Below, one piece after another: positions 7,310-11,003 of a stretch of 11,003 nucleotides of DNA. Under the pieces are notes generated by a model. It did not search any database, was not told the DNA's origin, and saw only the letters and a list, made by a program, of their open reading frames with translations. The translations under genes and the position numbers were made by a program. This DNA is from Echinostoma caproni (Eukaryota > Platyhelminthes > Trematoda > Plagiorchiida > Echinostomatidae), in assembly GCA_900618425.1 (NCBI GenBank), contig UZAN01042612.1:1130-12132 (forward strand), in the 5' to 3' direction. Position 1 is the first letter of the stretch. Each line of letters begins with the position of its first letter.

Positions 7310-9355
7310 ATACCACTATGGCTGGCACTACTTGATTAAATTCAACCACTGACATGTCATTTGACTTGTGCCAGTAGAAAAGCAAGTGCTTTTGAAACAG
7401 AAACAGAATAGACAAAATTTAATGCTCTTGTCCGTTAACTAAAGTGAAGACAGTTTTCTTATGTTTACATTGTGAAGATATCAGTATCTTCGGTGGGATT
7501 AGAGGCCACGAATGGACGCCAACTACACTTCCACATCCATAGATGTCGAGAGTCCGTGTCGAAGAAAAAGCAGTAGATCTTGATAGAATTGACTACTGAC
7601 TTGTGCTAGGAAATTTCCCTGCAAATATTCACCCCGACCCGTTTTTCCCTGACAGTTATATATATATACATAAAATTATAATTTAATCAATAAAGGGAAA
7701 CCGGGTTCAGATCCATTAATTTCTCCCGAAAGTCCTTTATTTAATAGGATGCCTTCACGAATGCCAACTCCTTGTTAGTTGTGTTATTCGAACAACCCTT
7801 TTTAGCTCGAAATGTTAAATGTCCCAAGCGAAAAGTTGACCAGTCTACTCAAAATATGTGAACCGATATTGATTGTTCAATCAGCACTGGATTGTTCTAT
7901 TAGACCGAAAAGTAACAGCACAATTATGCATCCTTCAGTTGTATCAATCGCTTGCACAGTGTCACTAGTTCGTCGTAGACTGGCGTGTAACATCTGTAAG
8001 ACTCTTATTAAAACGGATCTATCAAAGCAAGGCACAGTCCAGTAGAAGAACACCGGGAATTCGTTAAACCGCAAATTTAGTCAATACCCTGGATGTCAGT
8101 GACCGATTTTTCTCCTCGGAACCGACATTATGCCATTGGTCGCTGACGTATGGGGCTTCAGACAGGAATGAATGAACTCCGCAGTAATTGTCCTCGGTTT
8201 CTTGTGTTACAAATCGAAAAATTGCTTGTTTCGTCTATCAGATTTTATTTTCAAATAGGATAGATACTTTTTTAACCACACTCATGCGTTAGTGTCATCG
8301 TTAATAGTTATATGGGCGGGTTCTTTATAGACCCTTGATTACCCACTAAACACATTAGAGGTTCTTCTGAACTTTACTACTTCCACTTCATCGCCAATGT
8401 ATATATCATTTCCATATCAAATAGCACAGTTGGCAAAAATCTTAATGGGGGCGCCCGAATGTGGAGAAAGAATAACAGCCGAATAAAAGGACTAAATTTC
8501 AACTCATCTCCCGGTTTCCAGAATTTGCGGTCACATCACTCTAATGGCCACTGATGGCAAACTAAAAGCTTTAGCAATGATCAGGAAATTAGTTTGCATA
8601 TTAATGGTTTTGTTCCGTGGACTGCAACTCAAAGACAATTAGGACCAAATCACTCTATAGTTATCATTCTTGTACCCTAATACTCTAAATAACTCTTATA
8701 GCTGGTCAACAAACATTGAGTAAGAAAAGACCTCCAATGTCAGCAGTTAGTTTGTGGAAAAAAATTGAATGGGATGATTAATTTATGGTGGTACATTATA
8801 CAACCAGCGTTCAGGTTTGTGTTCGCAAAGCTTACTGCCGTGATGAATCTCATTTGTCGAAATTGTAAATTTCCTAATTGGTATAAGGAGGCTTTGTTTA
8901 TTGCCAACCTAGTTGAGACCGTTCATTCATTTTAGATCCCTACGTTTTGATGAAGCAGTGCAATAACAGAGACAATACTCATTCAGATTTATCTCAATAA
9001 AAATGTACCATTTGTTAGATCACATTCTAATCAGCACATTTTTGAACTTGAACAGTCGTTCGAGAGGCATCAATTGTTCTGAAACAGTGTTGTCATATCA
9101 AAGGACATCTGATCCCGTAAATAGATGCTCTAAAGTTCCAATGCTAACACGATCATTTTGGCTGATCCAAGTGCAGCGAACGATATATTAAACGCGTAAA
9201 CAACCACGTGCGTGTAGTCATGAAATGTGAATAAACATTCACTTCTCGTGATGAGATAATTTGTAATTTGTAACTTTTTTCCACAGAATGCGAAACTGCC
9301 TTCCTTGTTTTCTCGTTAAAACAGCAATTAACACATATCGATTGTTCCCGCCTTT
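7310..9355. other. Long stretch with no recognisable gene
   Basis: The longest frames (plus 7812-8045 and minus 7877-8074) overlap each other and show no known domain. A TA run lies at 7657-7668. No PLE, Gag or SINE-like segment was recognised here. It reads as intron or intergenic DNA. Confidence 0.45.
7657..7668. repeat. TA dinucleotide run
   Basis: Six uninterrupted TA units in an AT-rich context. Confidence 0.7.
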
Positions 9356-9361
9356 CATTTT

Positions 9362-9567
9362 TTCTATTCCTTTTGCTTCACTAATCACATTGTCAACGTG
9401 ATCGAAGCCTTCCAACCCCTGTTAAGATGGGACGGGCTAGACAATTGCGGTTTCGCATACTAACCACGGCTGAGGCCATTTCCCTCCGTCTTCACAACCC
9501 TCCTCTGTGGGCTCAAAAACAATTTGTTCAGCACTCAAGTTCTCATGGTCGGATTGCCGACAGGTGA
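9362..9567 (+). mobile_element. 3'-end remnant of a second Penelope-like element
   Basis: The plus strand encodes the end of a PLE GIY-YIG endonuclease, homologous to the copy at 2942-3180 on the other strand. TNHIVNVIEAFQPL (from about 9380) matches TNHTVNVCEAFRPL of the first copy. After a frame change between 9421 and 9432, RARQLRFRILTTAEAIS, LHNPPLW and AQKQFVQ follow in the frame of 9433, ending at TGA 9565-9567. The catalytic-site Glu (GAG, 9472-9474) is kept. The GIY-YIG core, the RT and everything upstream are missing, so this is a 5'-truncated copy, as commonly left by target-primed reverse transcription. The two copies differ at many positions, which suggests different subfamilies or old insertions. 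Confidence 0.8.
9548..9561 (+). repeat. Perfect 5-bp hairpin at the end of the PLE remnant
   Basis: GTCGG (9548-9552) pairs with CCGAC (9557-9561) around ATTG, and GAAAC follows at 9566-9570. It overlaps the last codons of the endonuclease remnant. Confidence 0.5.
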
Positions 9568-9764
9568 AACATCGGAGCAAATATTAAATGAGGACCAATT
9601 ATGATACAAAGTGCTGAATATCTTAATAATTTCCCTTTTACTCCTTGTAAATCCTTCTCTCTTACTAGGCATGTTTATTGTGTTGTAATAGCATGACTAA
9701 GGCACTGAAAACGAGCTTGTTTGCCACTTTGTAAGCTCTTTGGGACTGTTCAAACATTATTTCC

Positions 9765-9920
9765 TGAATTTACAAAGATACGATCTCCAGGAACGGGGAA
9801 GCTTCCAGTCAATGGGCTGCCATCCAACCCACAATGGGGATAGTTAGGAGCTGGTGGTAGGACTCGAACACACGTCCATCGAAGTGATAATCTGGTGACG
9901 TTACCACCGGGACACCACTG
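9765..9920 (-). mobile_element. tRNA-derived SINE-like repeat
   Basis: On the minus strand a tRNA-like head runs from 9917 to 9852. TGGTG (9917-9913) pairs with CACCA (9856-9852). A D-like arm GGTG/CACC (9908-9905 with 9897-9894) encloses a 7-base loop. A T-like arm has loop TTCGAGT (9868-9862) and four of five stem pairs. TGTTCGAGTCC closely fits the pol III B box and CCGGTGGTAACG loosely fits an A box. The anticodon arm is not preserved. Non-tRNA sequence, about 85 bases, follows down to about 9765 and may be the SINE body. No protein is expected; such elements borrow RT from autonomous partners. Outer limits and any target-site duplication were not found. Confidence 0.6.
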
Positions 9921-9929
9921 CATCAGGTT

Positions 9930-10490
9930 GTCGAGCAGAAAGATCGTTACTTCACTCATTTGCCGACTTCAGAATCGCCAGATTAAGCATGAAAGCATAT
10001 GCAGAAAACATTACAGTTTCATCCCTCCCTCTTCTCCGGATTTAACTCATCATTGGCATTTTACACCTATTACGTACCATTGAAATGCCGGAACACCAAT
10101 GGGGTAAAATTTGGTTAAGTACATTCATCTTTTGCGCTTCACAATGCTTTTACCACGCATTCACACTAATGGTATAAAAGTCTTGTACACAAAGTCGCAT
10201 ATGCAGCCACGGGCTCTTTTTGAGCTTCGGTAAGTTATCTATCTTACAATCGACTTCAATTAATAATCCTTTTGATATACTTAACGTGAAACTTCCGGAA
10301 GATTGATAATCGACGCTTTACTCATACTTTTTTGGAATGAAAATGCCCGTCACAATAAATATTGCTTTTGGAGGGACCAAAATCGCTCCGTAGGAGGTCG
10401 TTAAATGGGGTTCGTTAAGAATCTGCTGGTTAGTCTGTTAAAAGAGCAGCCCACCGGAAAATGCAGGTGCTTGTTATAAGTGATCTTAGT
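9930..10490. other. Stretch with no recognisable gene
   Basis: Short frames only and no motif. The 10-bp palindrome CTTCCGGAAG at 10292-10301 is the only local symmetry noticed, and I give it no weight. Confidence 0.45.
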
Positions 10491-10504
10491 TTAGGGTGAA
10501 AACT

Positions 10505-10660
10505 TTCCAGAGTGGCCTGTGAATGGGCTATTCGGTTCAGCTCTGGTTCGGAACTCAAAGCCCGAACGAGACTGAGAATATGCACTACTGGTGAGCTCTA
10601 ATAAGAGTGAAACTCGAGCGCATGGCTGGTGGAGTGAACAGCGGATTGTACGTGAAGAAA
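10505..10660 (+). mobile_element. Short repeat-like unit containing a hammerhead-like fold
   Basis: This stretch is more GC-rich and structured than its flanks. It contains a stem GTTCGG (10546-10551) with CCGAAC (10562-10567) and, downstream, the hammerhead-like core described at 10584-10635. From family knowledge, such cores occur in PLE terminal repeats and in SINE-like elements of schistosomes. I infer a non-autonomous retroelement or a detached PLE terminal segment. No open frame of note is present and the boundaries are estimates. Confidence 0.45.
10584..10635 (+). ncRNA. Candidate degenerate type I hammerhead ribozyme
   Basis: CTGGTGA at 10588-10594 matches the hammerhead core CUGANGA except that the conserved A at the fourth position is G (10591). 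Stem II follows directly: GCTCT (10595-10599) pairs with AGAGT (10604-10608) around AATA, with one G-U pair at the base. GAAA comes next at 10609-10612, then C. Part of stem I may be CACT (10584-10587, counted loosely from GCACTA) with AGTG about 10633-10636. The cleavage-side sequence is poor: GCGCATGG appears where a short stem III and a UH site are expected. The core order and spacing are right, but the changed core A and weak stem III predict little or no self-cleavage. Confidence 0.45.
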
Positions 10661-10679
10661 GAGTGTGAAGGATAGTCAC

Positions 10680-11003
10680 TTAAAATCAAAGTTAATTTGT
10701 GACTAATTTGCTATTCATCTCTGTCGAGCACACCTATCACCATTTTCCGTATCTTTGTTTTTCACAAATGGGTTTCCTATAGTAGCAGATGCGCTTTTAT
10801 TTGAAGGATAATAAATAGTATTATATATACTCACACGCACGCATGCATTAACCGCTTCAGTCATCTACCGATTTGCGGATGTGAGTAAATACCGTTGGAT
10901 ATAGTCTTGACTGACTAAACCTTTTGTTCCCTTCTCTCATCGGGCACAGATAGACTTCTTTTATTTGCATGTGAGTCTGTATATCTGCCCACGGATGCGC
11001 TCA
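10680..11003. other. Terminal stretch with no recognisable gene
   Basis: AT-rich DNA with a short TA/CA-rich segment near 10820-10850. No open frame or element end was recognised. Confidence 0.45.

Noticed and set aside
7812..8074. Overlapping plus and minus open frames
   Set aside because: Neither strand shows a recognisable domain; lengths are within chance for the window.
10292..10301. Palindrome CTTCCGGAAG
   Set aside because: Single 10-bp palindrome, likely chance.
1..11003. CRISPR array, bacterial operon or phage genes
   Set aside because: No regularly spaced direct repeats, no Shine-Dalgarno-led gene series, and the recognisable elements are eukaryotic retroelements.

Overview
The window looks like intergenic or intronic DNA from a flatworm, most likely a digenean fluke, in a draft assembly (there is an N at 360). 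The grounds are indirect. The left end carries a Gag of the Ty3/Gypsy type familiar from fluke genomes. There are two decayed Penelope-like retroelements (PLEs), a tRNA-derived SINE-like repeat and a hammerhead-like fold, all in AT-rich DNA with no long open frames. I see no intact host gene, rRNA, true tRNA or CRISPR array, and nothing bacterial. The species cannot be read from this sequence.

Layout. Positions 9-398 (minus strand) hold a GC-rich fragment of an LTR-retrotransposon Gag. About 400-2860 is AT-rich DNA without a recognisable gene; it has simple repeats and one perfect hairpin. About 2860-4955 (minus) is a nearly full-length but dead PLE: a reverse transcriptase with recognisable RPDKG, LYGLPK, LFTNVP, GVAMG and YIDD motifs, followed by a GIY-YIG endonuclease. 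It is broken by four in-frame stops and at least two frame changes, plus one near its C-terminus. About 4960-7210 has no firm gene; it contains two weak tRNA-like or B-box sites, a glycine-rich open frame that might be an exon, and microsatellites. Positions 7218-7301 hold four copies of a 21-base tandem repeat. About 7310-9350 shows nothing recognisable beyond a TA run.

The right end is again repeat-rich. Positions 9362-9567 (plus) are a second, 3'-truncated PLE remnant carrying only the end of the endonuclease, opposite in orientation to the first. About 9765-9920 (minus) is a tRNA-derived SINE-like unit with a good B box. About 10505-10660 (plus) is a repeat holding a hammerhead-ribozyme-like core (CTGGTGA, stem II, GAAA).

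The parts do not form a working gene set. They read as successive layers of retroelement insertion. The most interesting thread is RNA structure: hammerhead ribozymes are known in PLE terminal repeats and in schistosome SINE-like elements, and this window holds both PLE pieces and a candidate hammerhead fold, plus hairpins just past the PLE coding ends.
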